In this document: piece by piece, positions 41,167 through 50,135 of the stretch
How the letters are laid out: every line of letters begins with the position of its first letter
Position numbering within the stretch: the first letter of the stretch is position 1
NCBI RefSeq assembly: GCF_000013705.1
Contig: NC_007947.1
Span: 1,426,001 to 1,490,000 of the forward strand
Direction of reading: 5' to 3'
Source of the DNA: Methylobacillus flagellatus KT
GTDB lineage: Bacteria > Pseudomonadota > Gammaproteobacteria > Burkholderiales > Methylophilaceae
DNA: 64,000 nt
Position numbers and translations under genes: made by a program
The notes under the pieces: model-generated
What the model was told of the DNA's origin: nothing
The model's database searches: none
What the model saw: the letters and a program-made list of their open reading frames with translations, nothing else

Positions 41167-43746
41167 CTACTGCTTGGGCGGGCGGTCCGGCAGCTGCGCT
41201 ATGATTTGGCAAGCCAGCGTGCTCCAGTAAGGCAGGGACTGCAGTGTCAGCATGGTGACCCAGAGCTGTGCATCGAGGTTATTGATGCCGCGTGCATAGA
41301 TCATTGCACTGGCGGAGACAATCAACGCGAGCAGCAGCAGCACTTCTTCACGGATGGGGGTCAGCAATCCAAAGATACTCCCCTTGTCTGCCTTGCCCTT
41401 GTTGGTGGTCTTGAACACTCCGCGTTTCTGGATCAGCCCCATCATGATGCCGCGTGCGATCGTATGGGAAAGACCCAGGCCAGCCAGGGATGCGCCGAAA
41501 ATGTCGGACCATTTGCACTCCTTCATTGTCTTGCGATAAAGGATGGGGCCCAGTGCGCCCTTGACGACCAGGAAGCATAGGACAGGTGTGAGCATGATGG
41601 AAACCGGCAAGCTGAATGATTTTGGAAAGGCCAGCATAGCCAGGGTCCAGCCGATCGAACTCAAGGTGAAGAGCAGTTGCAGGCCGTCGCCCAGCCAGCC
41701 CATCCAGCCAGTGAGGAAGTGGTAGCGCTGACCAAAGCTGAGCGTGGATTTGCCGAGCAACTTGGGCAAGTGGTGCTTGAGTATCTGCATCGCGCCAAAG
41801 GCCCAGCGGAAGCGTTGCGACTTCAATGCCTCGAAGTTGGCTGGCGTGAGGCCACGACCGAACACGCGGTCGATGTAGCGCAGTTCGTAACCGCCTTCCA
41901 GCAACCTTAGGCCGAGTTCTGTATCCTCGCAGATGCACCATTCGGACCAGCCGCCGAGCTCAACCAGAGCCTTACGGCGTACCAGTGTCATGGTGCCGTG
42001 CTGGATCAGGGCATTGCGTTCATGCCGATGGTGCATGCCGATACGGAAAAAGCCCTCAAACTCCCAATTGCTCATGCGACGGAAGAAGTTGTTCTCGAAA
42101 TCGCGGTGTGCCTGAGGAGCCTGCACCACGGCTACGCCTGGATCCATGAAGTGTGGAATCAACACAGCCAGCCAGTCAGGGGTGACGACGTAATCGGCAT
42201 CGACCACGCCCACCACCTCGGCTCTCGGGTCGGTTTCCTTCAGCGCGAAGTTGAGGGCGCCAGCCTTGAACCCTGGCCATTGCGGCAAGTGGTAAAACTT
42301 GAAATTGTCCGGCAGCTTGGACATGTATTCCTCGACTGGCTTCCACTTGCTCTCGTCCTTGGTATTGTTGTCTACCACCAGTACTTCATAGTTGGTGTAA
42401 TCGAGTTTCACTAGGCTCTCGATCGTTGCAATCACCATTTCGGGAGGCTCGTTGTAGCATGCCAGGTGGATGGAGACAAAAGCTTCCTGCTCGGCTGGTA
42501 CCGGTGTGGCCGGCTTGTAGGCGCGAATCCAGTAACCTTTGAACATGACTTCACTGAACTCGATGGCATAGGTCATGAGCACGGCCGTGGTCATGAGCAG
42601 GGCGAGGATGAGCGCGACCAGGATGATCATGTCGCGCAGCGAATAGTAATAGTCTCCAGGCAGGTTCCAGGTCACGACGAGCACGGTGATGCACGCCTGC
42701 AGCAGGATTGCCAGCGATATCTGTGCGCCGGTGCCCCATTCGCGGAATCGCACGGCAATGAAGAATATCGGGATGAAGGCAAGCAATGAACCCCATAGCG
42801 CCTTGGACACCCAGCGCAAATCCTTGGGAACCGCCCCGTGCAGGGAGTATTTCTCCTGGCGCTCGGCATCGAACATGCCCCAGTAAGCTCCCGCCCAGCC
42901 CTCGATCTTGACCTTCCAGGGCTGGTCAATGGCCTCCATGAGATAGTAATCAAAGGGCTCATAGGCAGTCTTGGCGAGGAATTCGCGCACAAAGCGGGCC
43001 TGGTTGACGTTGGAGGCGACAGAAGCGTCGATGGTGGGGCCTTTGCTCGGCCAGCCTATTTCACCGATGACGATCTTCTTGCGCGGATATTTGTCGAGGA
43101 GTTCGTGATAGCGCTCTAGCGCATAATCCACGGCTTTTTCAGCAGGCAATCCCTCATGGTAGGGCAACAGGTGCACCGTGATAAAGTCGACGTGCTTGAC
43201 CAATTGTGGATAGCGTAACCAGACGTGCCATGGTTCGGCAGTGGACACCGGCACGCGCGAAGTGCGGCGCGCTTCTTCGAGGTAGCCGATCATTTCCTCG
43301 GGGGTCAGGTCGCCACGCAGGATGGCCTCGTTGCCGACGATGATGCGTTCGATATTGGGATATAGCGCTGTTCTGGCCAGCAAGGCTTCCAGTTCGCGCT
43401 GGTTATCCTCGTGAACAGGCCCCAGCCAGGCGCCTGCCGTCACCTTGAGCCCGAGGCGGGCAGCAAGTGCGGTCGTTTCCGGATTCTCCAGTGCGCCGTA
43501 GATGCGGATGCGGTTGGTGTACTTCTTGAGCAGCTCCAGGTCTTTCAATATTTCTGTTGTGCTGGGATATTTGCGCTCCTGGGGGCTCTGCCCGATCTGG
43601 TAGCCGCTGTAAGCGAAGCCATTCACGATGGGCGGGGCATCGATCAGCGGTAACGCGCGGTTGATGACTTCCCATATGGCGAAGTGGAGTAGCGTGACTG
43701 TCAGGGCAATCACCAGGGCTTTGGTATATTTGTTGATAAATTTCAT
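41167..43746 (-). CDS. GH17-GT2 fusion, beta-glucan synthase (NdvB-like)
   Basis: 859 residues from the ATG at 43746; the frame is open for 34 more codons upstream, but that stretch overlaps the previous gene and is not hydrophobic. An N-terminal anchor (about 8-28) is followed by a GH17 domain (about 45-330; acid/base in IIVGNEAILR, E140; nucleophile in VIGEIGWPS, E229). Membrane helices follow, then a GT2 synthase domain (about 430-660) with VDADYV, CEDTELGLR and QRFRW, and further C-terminal helices. This is the architecture of NdvB-type enzymes that make periplasmic beta-1,3/1,6-glucans. The GT2 part polymerises UDP-glucose while the GH17 part may remodel or cyclise the product. Confidence 0.9.
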   Translation of the reverse strand: MKFINKYTKALVIALTVTLLHFAIWEVINRALPLIDAPPIVNGFAYSGYQIGQSPQERKYPSTTEILKDLELLKKYTNRIRIYGALENPETTALAARLGLKVTAGAWLGPVHEDNQRELEALLARTALYPNIERIIVGNEAILRGDLTPEEMIGYLEEARRTSRVPVSTAEPWHVWLRYPQLVKHVDFITVHLLPYHEGLPAEKAVDYALERYHELLDKYPRKKIVIGEIGWPSKGPTIDASVASNVNQARFVREFLAKTAYEPFDYYLMEAIDQPWKVKIEGWAGAYWGMFDAERQEKYSLHGAVPKDLRWVSKALWGSLLAFIPIFFIAVRFREWGTGAQISLAILLQACITVLVVTWNLPGDYYYSLRDMIILVALILALLMTTAVLMTYAIEFSEVMFKGYWIRAYKPATPVPAEQEAFVSIHLACYNEPPEMVIATIESLVKLDYTNYEVLVVDNNTKDESKWKPVEEYMSKLPDNFKFYHLPQWPGFKAGALNFALKETDPRAEVVGVVDADYVVTPDWLAVLIPHFMDPGVAVVQAPQAHRDFENNFFRRMSNWEFEGFFRIGMHHRHERNALIQHGTMTLVRRKALVELGGWSEWCICEDTELGLRLLEGGYELRYIDRVFGRGLTPANFEALKSQRFRWAFGAMQILKHHLPKLLGKSTLSFGQRYHFLTGWMGWLGDGLQLLFTLSSIGWTLAMLAFPKSFSLPVSIMLTPVLCFLVVKGALGPILYRKTMKECKWSDIFGASLAGLGLSHTIARGIMMGLIQKRGVFKTTNKGKADKGSIFGLLTPIREEVLLLLALIVSASAMIYARGINNLDAQLWVTMLTLQSLPYWSTLACQIIAQLPDRPPKQ

Positions 43747-43789
43747 ATCGTAATCTTTTGGTGTTGAGCGATTGGTGCCAAGGAACTCC

Positions 43790-45397
43790 TCAAGCCCTAG
43801 CTTCCTTGCGCGGCCAGCTTGCATATGCCAGCAATCCGATGACGCCAAGCCATAAGACCGCGTGCGTGTTCAGCGGCTCCAGCACTAGGCAAGTCAATGC
43901 CGCAACCAACGCAATGATGTTGATTCTGCGGTATCGGCCAAACGTGGTGCGCTGCAGCAGGCCCAGCAACACCAAGCCGATGGCATATTGCAATGCTGGC
44001 AGTGCGTAGAGCGGCAAAGGGAAGTTGCGGTATCGGCCGTCCATCATGTAAATGATATGTCCAAGCATGGGGTGCAGTTCGACATCTCTCGGGATGAAGC
44101 TCATTTTCGGGATCAGCAGGAAGCTGGTGACCATGCCGGCAAACACCAGCACGAACAACAGGCTGTGCGCCAGCTTGTTTGGCCCGCGTGTGATCATGGA
44201 TGGCAGGTTGAGCAGGGCAACGACGCCCACTAGGCTGATGCCTGCCAGCACGATCCACTCCATCAGATCACGGCTGGCAGCGAGTAGGTAGCCCCATTGT
44301 AAGTAGGCGGTGGCCCCGGTCAGAATGCCGAGCGAACCCATCGCCAGCAGCGCGGGCAGCCTGCGTTCCTTGTGTGCCAGCGTCAAAATGATGAAGGCGG
44401 CCAAGCCCGCCAATGACCAGATGAATGGCTGAATGCCATCACGGCGTTCAGCCACCGGCCCCGTGAATTCAAACTTGCGCTCCAGCTCGGTATTGTAAAG
44501 CCCCCAATAGCCACCGACAGTGCCTTCGAGTGCACGTTTCCATGGCTGGTCGATGGCCTCGATCAGGTTATAGTTCCAACTCTTGTCATGGGCAACCTGC
44601 ACGAATTGACGCAGATAGGATGCCTGATTGACCAGGCTGGGCACGGAAGCGTTGCGGTGTTTGCCAACCGAGGGCCAACCTGTTTCCCCGATGAACACCG
44701 GTTTGGAGAACGTCTTGCCCATGGTGTCCATGACGAATTCTGCATGGTGGATTGCATGATCCAGGCTTTGCGGGTCATCTTCCCAGTAGGGGAGGATATG
44801 CACAGTAATATAGTCTACGGCCTGCTCGAGGCGGGGATGCTTGAGCCAGAACTCCCAGACATCCGCATAGGTGATGGGGACCTCGGTGCTTGCCTGGGCC
44901 TGTTGCAGGTAGGCAAGCATGACATCCTCGGTCTGCTCCTTGCGCAGCAGCACCTCATTGCCAATGATCAAACCCTTGACCGTGTTCGGATAACGATTGG
45001 CTAGCGCGATGGCCAGCTCGACCTCCCTGTCATTTTCGAGTTTGACATAGCCTATCCATGCCCCCAACAGCACCTTCATTCCCAGCTTGTCGGCTGCCTC
45101 AGGTACGTAGTCCAGCCCTTGGTTGACAGAGTAGGTGCGGACGCAGTCGAAGCGCTCGGATAATAGGCGCAGATCGCTTTCTATCCTGGATTTTTCAACG
45201 ACAGTTGTAGCAATGAAAGGTGTCTCGCCCTTGCCATAATATGGCGCATAGGACACACAATTGAGCTTGCCGCTCGCGGAAAGCTCGGGTTCGGGCAGTG
45301 CAACCGGCTGGTTTTGCTGCCAGAACCAGTGGGCCAGCAATGCAATGAGCAAAAAATTGAAAATACTGTATCGCCACAAGGCTGCAGTTTTTAGCAT
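43790..45397 (-). CDS. Membrane-anchored GH17 family beta-glucan enzyme
   Basis: 535 residues: an N-terminal helix (about 10-26), a GH17 domain (about 45-320) with GLIIGNEVLL (E148) and FIGETGWPS (E238), then about seven C-terminal membrane helices (330-530). It lies 43 nt upstream of the GH17-GT2 fusion on the same strand and resembles its GH17 part, so the two likely work together on a beta-glucan. NdvC-type proteins of cyclic glucan systems are a possible parallel. Both catalytic glutamates are present. Confidence 0.88.
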   Translation of the reverse strand: MLKTAALWRYSIFNFLLIALLAHWFWQQNQPVALPEPELSASGKLNCVSYAPYYGKGETPFIATTVVEKSRIESDLRLLSERFDCVRTYSVNQGLDYVPEAADKLGMKVLLGAWIGYVKLENDREVELAIALANRYPNTVKGLIIGNEVLLRKEQTEDVMLAYLQQAQASTEVPITYADVWEFWLKHPRLEQAVDYITVHILPYWEDDPQSLDHAIHHAEFVMDTMGKTFSKPVFIGETGWPSVGKHRNASVPSLVNQASYLRQFVQVAHDKSWNYNLIEAIDQPWKRALEGTVGGYWGLYNTELERKFEFTGPVAERRDGIQPFIWSLAGLAAFIILTLAHKERRLPALLAMGSLGILTGATAYLQWGYLLAASRDLMEWIVLAGISLVGVVALLNLPSMITRGPNKLAHSLLFVLVFAGMVTSFLLIPKMSFIPRDVELHPMLGHIIYMMDGRYRNFPLPLYALPALQYAIGLVLLGLLQRTTFGRYRRINIIALVAALTCLVLEPLNTHAVLWLGVIGLLAYASWPRKEARA

Positions 45398-45550
45398 GAT
45401 TTGGATTGAAAGTAGTTGGTATTGTTTGTGAGCCGAACAGCTGTGTTGGATCTACGCCTTAGCGACGGCCTATATTAAAGCACCTGACCTGCAAATACAA
45501 AAATGTGGTTTGTTTGGGACCTGATCGGCATGAGATTAGTTGCATGGGCA

Positions 45551-45574
45551 GCCTGGGGAAGTATTTCCCCAGGC
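45551..45574. repeat. Perfect 10-bp hairpin in a divergent intergenic region
   Basis: GCCTGGGGAA (45551-45560) pairs with TTCCCCAGGC (45565-45574) across GTAT. There is no T tail in either direction, and it lies upstream of both divergent genes, so an operator or leader structure is more likely than a terminator. Confidence 0.45.
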
Positions 45575-45599
45575 TTGCAGAGATGCCATATATACGCGT

Positions 45600-45618
45600 T
45601 ACAATAGCCCGCTATTGT
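45600..45618 (+). promoter_or_regulatory. Candidate -10 box overlapping an 18-bp palindrome
   Basis: ACAATAGC-CC-GCTATTGT (45601-45618) is a perfect inverted repeat ending 22 nt before the downstream ATG. A TACAAT (45600-45605) inside it could be the -10 box, with TTGCAG (45575-45580) as a distant -35 (19-nt spacer). A repressor site on this promoter would fit. Confidence 0.35.
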
Positions 45619-45640
45619 CACAATAATCAGAGTCCTTCGG

Positions 45641-46165
45641 ATGAAAAAAGTAATCATCATCTCAGCCATGCTGGCTTTTCCAAGCCTGGCTCAAGCAAAA
45701 CCTGCTTTTACCGGTGTCAATTACACCGGCCTCTACGAATGCAAGGGGGAGAACTCCTCTATCGGCGCTTATGATGTCCTGGTCGCCTTGCGACTCAACC
45801 GCGTGAGTAGCCATGGCAAGTTTGGCGCCTATTACTATGAAACTGAAACCGTGAACTCCACCGTCTATCACGGTCAGGCGGTCGTCATCGGCAACCGCAT
45901 GGCGATCAGCTTCAATATCCGTGACAAGAAAAACAATGTCGACCACAGCAAGGGCTTGGCTACGATCAAGAAAATAGGCAAAGACCGATGGAGCTTCCGC
46001 AAGGAGTATTTCGAGCCCGACAATAGTGGCGGCAGCTATGGCACTGAAGATTGCGTCATGAAGGTGCTGACGGCCGAAGAAAAGGAAGCCCTGGAGAAGA
46101 AGAGCCAGGACAAAACACCTCCCAAGCCTGCGGCCACTACGCCGCGCAGCAGTAAGACACAATAA
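45641..46165 (+). CDS. Secreted protein of unknown function
   Basis: 174 residues with a clear Sec signal peptide (MKKVIIISAM... cleaved after AQA near residue 19). The mature part has two Cys (GLYECKG and EDCVMKV, about residues 34 and 139), probably a disulphide, and looks like a small beta-rich periplasmic domain. It ends in a Lys/Glu/Pro/Thr tail (about 142-174) of low complexity. I recognise no family. It is a single-gene unit with its own terminator. Confidence 0.8.
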   Translation: MKKVIIISAMLAFPSLAQAKPAFTGVNYTGLYECKGENSSIGAYDVLVALRLNRVSSHGKFGAYYYETETVNSTVYHGQAVVIGNRMAISFNIRDKKNNVDHSKGLATIKKIGKDRWSFRKEYFEPDNSGGSYGTEDCVMKVLTAEEKEALEKKSQDKTPPKPAATTPRSSKTQ

Positions 46166-46167
46166 TG

Positions 46168-46191
46168 AAACAGGCCCGCAAGGGCCTGTTT
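46168..46191 (+). terminator. Intrinsic terminator
   Basis: AAACAGGCCC (46168-46177), loop GCAA, GGGCCTGTTT (46182-46191) followed by TG. A perfect 10-bp stem with A/T-rich foot starts 3 nt after the stop codon of the secreted protein gene and can also serve the converging operon. Confidence 0.9.
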
Positions 46192-46215
46192 TGCTTAAAC
46201 AAATTTCCGACATAA

Positions 46216-47034
46216 TCAGCCAGAGAGCAATTGGCTGGCTTTTGTCGGCTCAATGTTCATCTCCTGCAGCATCTCGGCAAAGACGGAGCTGGAAAATACT
46301 TCATATTCGACAGGGCGAGCCCGTCGGATTGGGTCTGTATCATCTGCGCTAGGTAGCCCGGGATGACACATCAGGGCGCACAGGCGTTTTACTCTGGTTT
46401 CTGTGACTGCGATGGTCAGCCATGCCCTCAGCTGTTTTTGGTAGGTAGCTGCGTTGCTATCAAACCCATAGACGCCTAGTAAGGTGTCCGTAACGGCAAA
46501 TCCGCGTCTCAATGCTTGCTTACGCATTGCCTGACTTCCCAGTGCTAAAATCACTCTGCCTTTGACACCGTCATACGCGGAATGCGAAATCCTGATCCAG
46601 GGTAATTTGTCGGCATAGCGGGATTGCAGCTCCGCCAGCAATACATCGCGCACTTGGGGCAGCTGGTGCACATGCTGGTGGCCGTCGACATAATCCGGGG
46701 CGCTGTTCATTTCCTGCTCGAAAGCGTCCAATTGTTGCCTAATCATGGTTTTTAGCTGCTCAGGATCCAGACTTCTCAGCAAGCTCCGTATGACCAATTG
46801 CGGATGCGGGTATCGCGTGGGCCTGGAATAAGCGGTGAAATCCAGATGCAGGCCGATGTCTGCCTGTTCCCTAATTGCGGAAGTAATGGATGTGGCTGCT
46901 TCACGCCAGCGCGGGCTGAGGCTCAGGCATGAGGTGGCGGTTAAACGTCTCATGCGGATAAGATCTAGGATGCCTTGGTCGATGGCTGCTCCTTGGGCAT
47001 AATCGTCCGCACTGATGATCAACGGGGTGACCAT
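46216..47034 (-). CDS. YdjC/ChbG/NaxD-like carbohydrate deacetylase
   Basis: 272 residues. The metal site motifs of the YdjC family are visible: ISADDYAQG (about 7-15), GLHLDFTA (about 61-68) and YVDGHQHVHQLP (about 115-126). Family members remove acetyl groups from N-acetyl amino sugars; NaxD acts on undecaprenyl-phosphate-GalNAc in Francisella, and HpnK and ChbG are relatives. It is the last gene of a tight operon with GtrA, GT2 and GT39 genes (1-nt gap to gtrA), which supports a polyprenyl-linked sugar substrate over chitooligosaccharides. Confidence 0.88.
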   Translation of the reverse strand: MVTPLIISADDYAQGAAIDQGILDLIRMRRLTATSCLSLSPRWREAATSITSAIREQADIGLHLDFTAYSRPTRYPHPQLVIRSLLRSLDPEQLKTMIRQQLDAFEQEMNSAPDYVDGHQHVHQLPQVRDVLLAELQSRYADKLPWIRISHSAYDGVKGRVILALGSQAMRKQALRRGFAVTDTLLGVYGFDSNAATYQKQLRAWLTIAVTETRVKRLCALMCHPGLPSADDTDPIRRARPVEYEVFSSSVFAEMLQEMNIEPTKASQLLSG

Positions 47035-47035
47035 T

Positions 47036-47431
47036 TCAAATTCCTTCCTTGAATGCCCAGAAACGGCTCAGCAAGTAGGTCGATACGGCCACGACCACCA
47101 TTACGGCCGCCAAGGCCAGCCAAAAGGGAAGCTGGCTGAAGTGTAGCAGGCTGAGTAGCATGAGCTGGTTGCTGGCAAACCCGGCACAGGCCACTAGCAG
47201 GAATCGGGGCAGGGCATTTCCGTGCGTATTGGCGCTTCCAGCAAACGATAAGGCATGATGGCCAATATAACTTATCGGGAAAGCCAGAAGGAAGGCGAGG
47301 AAGTTTGCCAGGCCAGGACTGAACCCAAACCAGCCCTCGAGAACAACCGCGCTGAGGTAGTGCATGAGCGCAGCCGCGGCCCCGACAATGCTAAACCACG
47401 AAATCGACCTGGCGTACGCGCGAGCGCTCAT
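47036..47431 (-). CDS. GtrA-family membrane protein
   Basis: 131 residues with four hydrophobic helices (about 12-30, 40-58, 73-92, 100-120) and the family's FxxVGxxxxxxHxxxxxxL start and RFWAFKEG end. GtrA proteins are thought to flip polyprenyl-phosphate-linked sugars across the inner membrane. It overlaps the GT2 gene by 4 nt and precedes the deacetylase gene by 1 nt, so the three act as one unit. Confidence 0.9.
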   Translation of the reverse strand: MSARAYARSISWFSIVGAAAALMHYLSAVVLEGWFGFSPGLANFLAFLLAFPISYIGHHALSFAGSANTHGNALPRFLLVACAGFASNQLMLLSLLHFSQLPFWLALAAVMVVVAVSTYLLSRFWAFKEGI

Positions 47432-48399
47432 AGCTGCGACTCCTTCCCCTGGTAAGAGGCAGAGACTTCGGCGACGATATAGGGGGGACGCCCCTTCACC
47501 TCATCGTAAATGCGCGCGATGTACTCGCCTAAAATGCCGATGAACAGCAGTTGCACCCCGGAAAAGAACATCAGGCTGGCCACTACAGTGGGCCAACCTG
47601 GGATGGATTCGTGGAAGAACATTTTTTCCAGGATCACCCAGATGCCGTAAATAAAGGCCAGCAAGGCCAGCAGCCCGCCGACCGCGCTCGCCAGGCGCAA
47701 CGGGATGACCGAGAAGCTGGTGATGCCAGTCCAGGCCAGCTGTATGAGCTTGAGGCGGGAAAAGGTGCTGACGCCATGGCTGCGTGGGAGCGGAGTGTAA
47801 GGAATGCCGATGGATTTATAGCCGACCCAGGCGTACATTCCCTTCATGAAACGGTTGCGCTCGGGCAGCTTGCGCAGTGCGTTCACGACATTGCGATTCA
47901 TGAGGCGGAAATCCCCGGCATCGCGCGGGATGGTAATGCGCTCGCCCAATGTCATGATTTCATAGAATAGCTTTGAGCCCCAGCGCTTGAAGCCTGATTC
48001 TATATGCCGGTTCTGGCGTACGGCATAGACCATGTCATATCCTGCGCGCCATTTCTCCAGCATCTCGCTGATCAGGGCGGGGGAGTGCTGCCCATCGGCA
48101 TCCATGCAGATCACGATGTCGCCGCTTGCATATTCTAGCCCGGCGGTAATCGCGTATTCCTTGCCGAAATTGCGCGAGAAGCGTACCAGCGTGGTGCGCA
48201 AGTACGCAGGCAGGCCACGCACGATATCGGCGGTCTTGTCGCGGCTGCCGTCGTCGATGACGACGATGTCCCAATGCGGGCTCAGGGTGGCGAGCTGGTT
48301 AGCAATGTTCTCCACGGTCGAGGTGATTGCCGAGGATTCATTGAAGGCGGGCACGATCACGCTGATGTGGGGATTGGACTGGCTACGGTCTGTTGTCAT
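47428..48399 (-). CDS. Polyprenyl-phosphate glycosyltransferase (GT2, ArnC/GtrB/FlmF-like)
   Basis: 323 residues: a GT2 catalytic domain (about 10-230) with SVIVPAFNES, VVIDDGSRDKT, CMDADGQHSP and RDAGDFRLMNR, then two C-terminal membrane helices (about 232-258, 270-295). This is the dolichol-phosphate-mannose-synthase type that loads a sugar onto undecaprenyl phosphate. It sits between the GT39 gene (33 nt upstream) and gtrA (4-nt overlap). Confidence 0.92.
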   Translation of the reverse strand: MTTDRSQSNPHISVIVPAFNESSAITSTVENIANQLATLSPHWDIVVIDDGSRDKTADIVRGLPAYLRTTLVRFSRNFGKEYAITAGLEYASGDIVICMDADGQHSPALISEMLEKWRAGYDMVYAVRQNRHIESGFKRWGSKLFYEIMTLGERITIPRDAGDFRLMNRNVVNALRKLPERNRFMKGMYAWVGYKSIGIPYTPLPRSHGVSTFSRLKLIQLAWTGITSFSVIPLRLASAVGGLLALLAFIYGIWVILEKMFFHESIPGWPTVVASLMFFSGVQLLFIGILGEYIARIYDEVKGRPPYIVAEVSASYQGKESQL

Positions 48400-48432
48400 C
48401 TATATGCCCTCAAGTTTCAATGGCAGGTGGGT

Positions 48433-50046
48433 TCAATGAGTGGTAACAGGAATACGGGGCTTGCGCTGGTGTGCCAGAAGCTGGCGTCTGTCCTTGACTA
48501 CGGCAAGGACGACGCCCATGCGTTCCACCTCGCCGATGATGTTGCCCTTCATGACATCATCGCATCCCATATTAGTCGTGGACAGATAGAAATCCGCCGC
48601 TTCCCAGTTCTTGGTGACGCTGAAGCGTTGGTCAAGGTAGGCGGTTCCCTGAATATTTTCGGCACAGACTGCGACCAGGTAGGGCACGATATTGCCGTCA
48701 GCGTCGCGCTTGGGCTTGGACGATATTTCCTTTTCCAATATGTCGGCTGCCTCGCGCAGGCTGCTGGACCAGTAATCGCCTTCCCATTCCTCTTCAGCCT
48801 CGGCCATGGTGCCGGCCAGGTTGTTGTAGTAGATATATTCATAGGGATGAAGGCGCCACAGCGTAGTTACCGTCAACAGGCATAGCGCGGCGCAGGCAAT
48901 GCCTAGCCCCCGGCGTACGCGCGGCCATCTGTGCAGTGCATCCCAGCTCAAGGAGAGCCCCAAACCTGCCAATACCGCGATCGGCGGCACGACGAAGGTG
49001 AAATGCCGGATGCCGTTGTAGAGCGCAGGCTTGTCGATGACATTGAACATGATCGGAAACAGCGCGGCGATGAGCACCGCCAGCCAAGGGAGGAGCTTGC
49101 CGCGATGGGCGGACAGCTTGTCCAGGTGCAGTGCCGCGACCGCCGCCAGGCCAGCCAGTCCGAGCAGGAAGACTTCAGGCAGGCGCACCAGCAGGTAGGC
49201 GGGCAGGTAATAGCGCGGCACGTCGCCTATTGGCATCACCCTGCCGTCCATGATGGTAAGCATATTGAATGCGAAGTGCGAGAACGACTTGGCCGCCAGC
49301 AGGGGGTGGTCTGGCGACATCACGCCCCAAGGCCAGAAAACCGCCATGAGGATAAAGGCGGCGATTCCCGTGGGCACCAGACGGATCAGGCTATTCAGCC
49401 AATAACTTACGCGGGCTTTCCAGCTCGTCGCATTGACTAACCCGGCTAGGCCCAGCAGCAAAAGCAGGTAAATCACGGCAAATGCGCCGCCGATGCGTAG
49501 TCCCAATGCGCAACCAACCGCGATGCCGAGTTTGACCGACAGTCTGAGCGGCGGGCGCGGCAGTGTTTCTATGACCAGCATGGTGTAATACAGGGCCCAG
49601 GTCATGCAGGTGGCGAAAGGCACGTCCTTGGTATGGGTGAACATCACACCGGACCAGGCACCCGTGATGGCCAGCAGCAGTACCGTGAAAAAGCCGGCGC
49701 GCTCGTCACCTAGCCGCCGCGCGATCTTATAGGCCGCGACAATACCTGCTAGGCCGAATAGGGCCGACAGCAGGTGCCGCATATCCCATACCCAGATCGG
49801 AAGGATGTGCTCTAGCAAGGCTGCGATTAGGTCGAACAAGCCGCCGTAGAGGAAGAGATTGCGGTATTCGAATGCGGACTTGTCGGTGAAGCCGGAACTA
49901 TAGAAATCCAGCAACAGGCGGCCATAGATATGCTGGACCTCTTCGTCGTTACTGATGCCGTGCTGGAAGAAAGTGAAGGCAATAAAAAGGCCCAGGGCTG
50001 CAAACAGCGCTAGGCTCAAGCGGCGAAACACGAGAGGCGTGAACAT
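48433..50046 (-). CDS. GT39/ArnT-like membrane glycosyltransferase
   Basis: 537 residues from the ATG at 50046; an in-frame TTG at 50085 is unlikely. About a dozen membrane helices, with the conserved acidic pair in the first periplasmic loop (GISNDEEVQHIYGRLL, about residues 32-47) that GT-C enzymes such as ArnT and protein mannosyltransferases use for catalysis. The C-terminal soluble part (about 415-537) has two Cys in VAVCAENI and TNMGCDD. It would transfer a polyprenyl-linked sugar to an acceptor outside the membrane; lipid A is my suggestion from the operon's other genes. Confidence 0.88.
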   Translation of the reverse strand: MFTPLVFRRLSLALFAALGLFIAFTFFQHGISNDEEVQHIYGRLLLDFYSSGFTDKSAFEYRNLFLYGGLFDLIAALLEHILPIWVWDMRHLLSALFGLAGIVAAYKIARRLGDERAGFFTVLLLAITGAWSGVMFTHTKDVPFATCMTWALYYTMLVIETLPRPPLRLSVKLGIAVGCALGLRIGGAFAVIYLLLLLGLAGLVNATSWKARVSYWLNSLIRLVPTGIAAFILMAVFWPWGVMSPDHPLLAAKSFSHFAFNMLTIMDGRVMPIGDVPRYYLPAYLLVRLPEVFLLGLAGLAAVAALHLDKLSAHRGKLLPWLAVLIAALFPIMFNVIDKPALYNGIRHFTFVVPPIAVLAGLGLSLSWDALHRWPRVRRGLGIACAALCLLTVTTLWRLHPYEYIYYNNLAGTMAEAEEEWEGDYWSSSLREAADILEKEISSKPKRDADGNIVPYLVAVCAENIQGTAYLDQRFSVTKNWEAADFYLSTTNMGCDDVMKGNIIGEVERMGVVLAVVKDRRQLLAHQRKPRIPVTTH

Positions 50047-50135
50047 GTGCCGGTCTTTATCGGATTTGGAGCGGCGATTATACAATCGGCCCGGATTTTT
50101 TAGTATGGCTAGATAAATAAATTTCTGCCGTGGTT

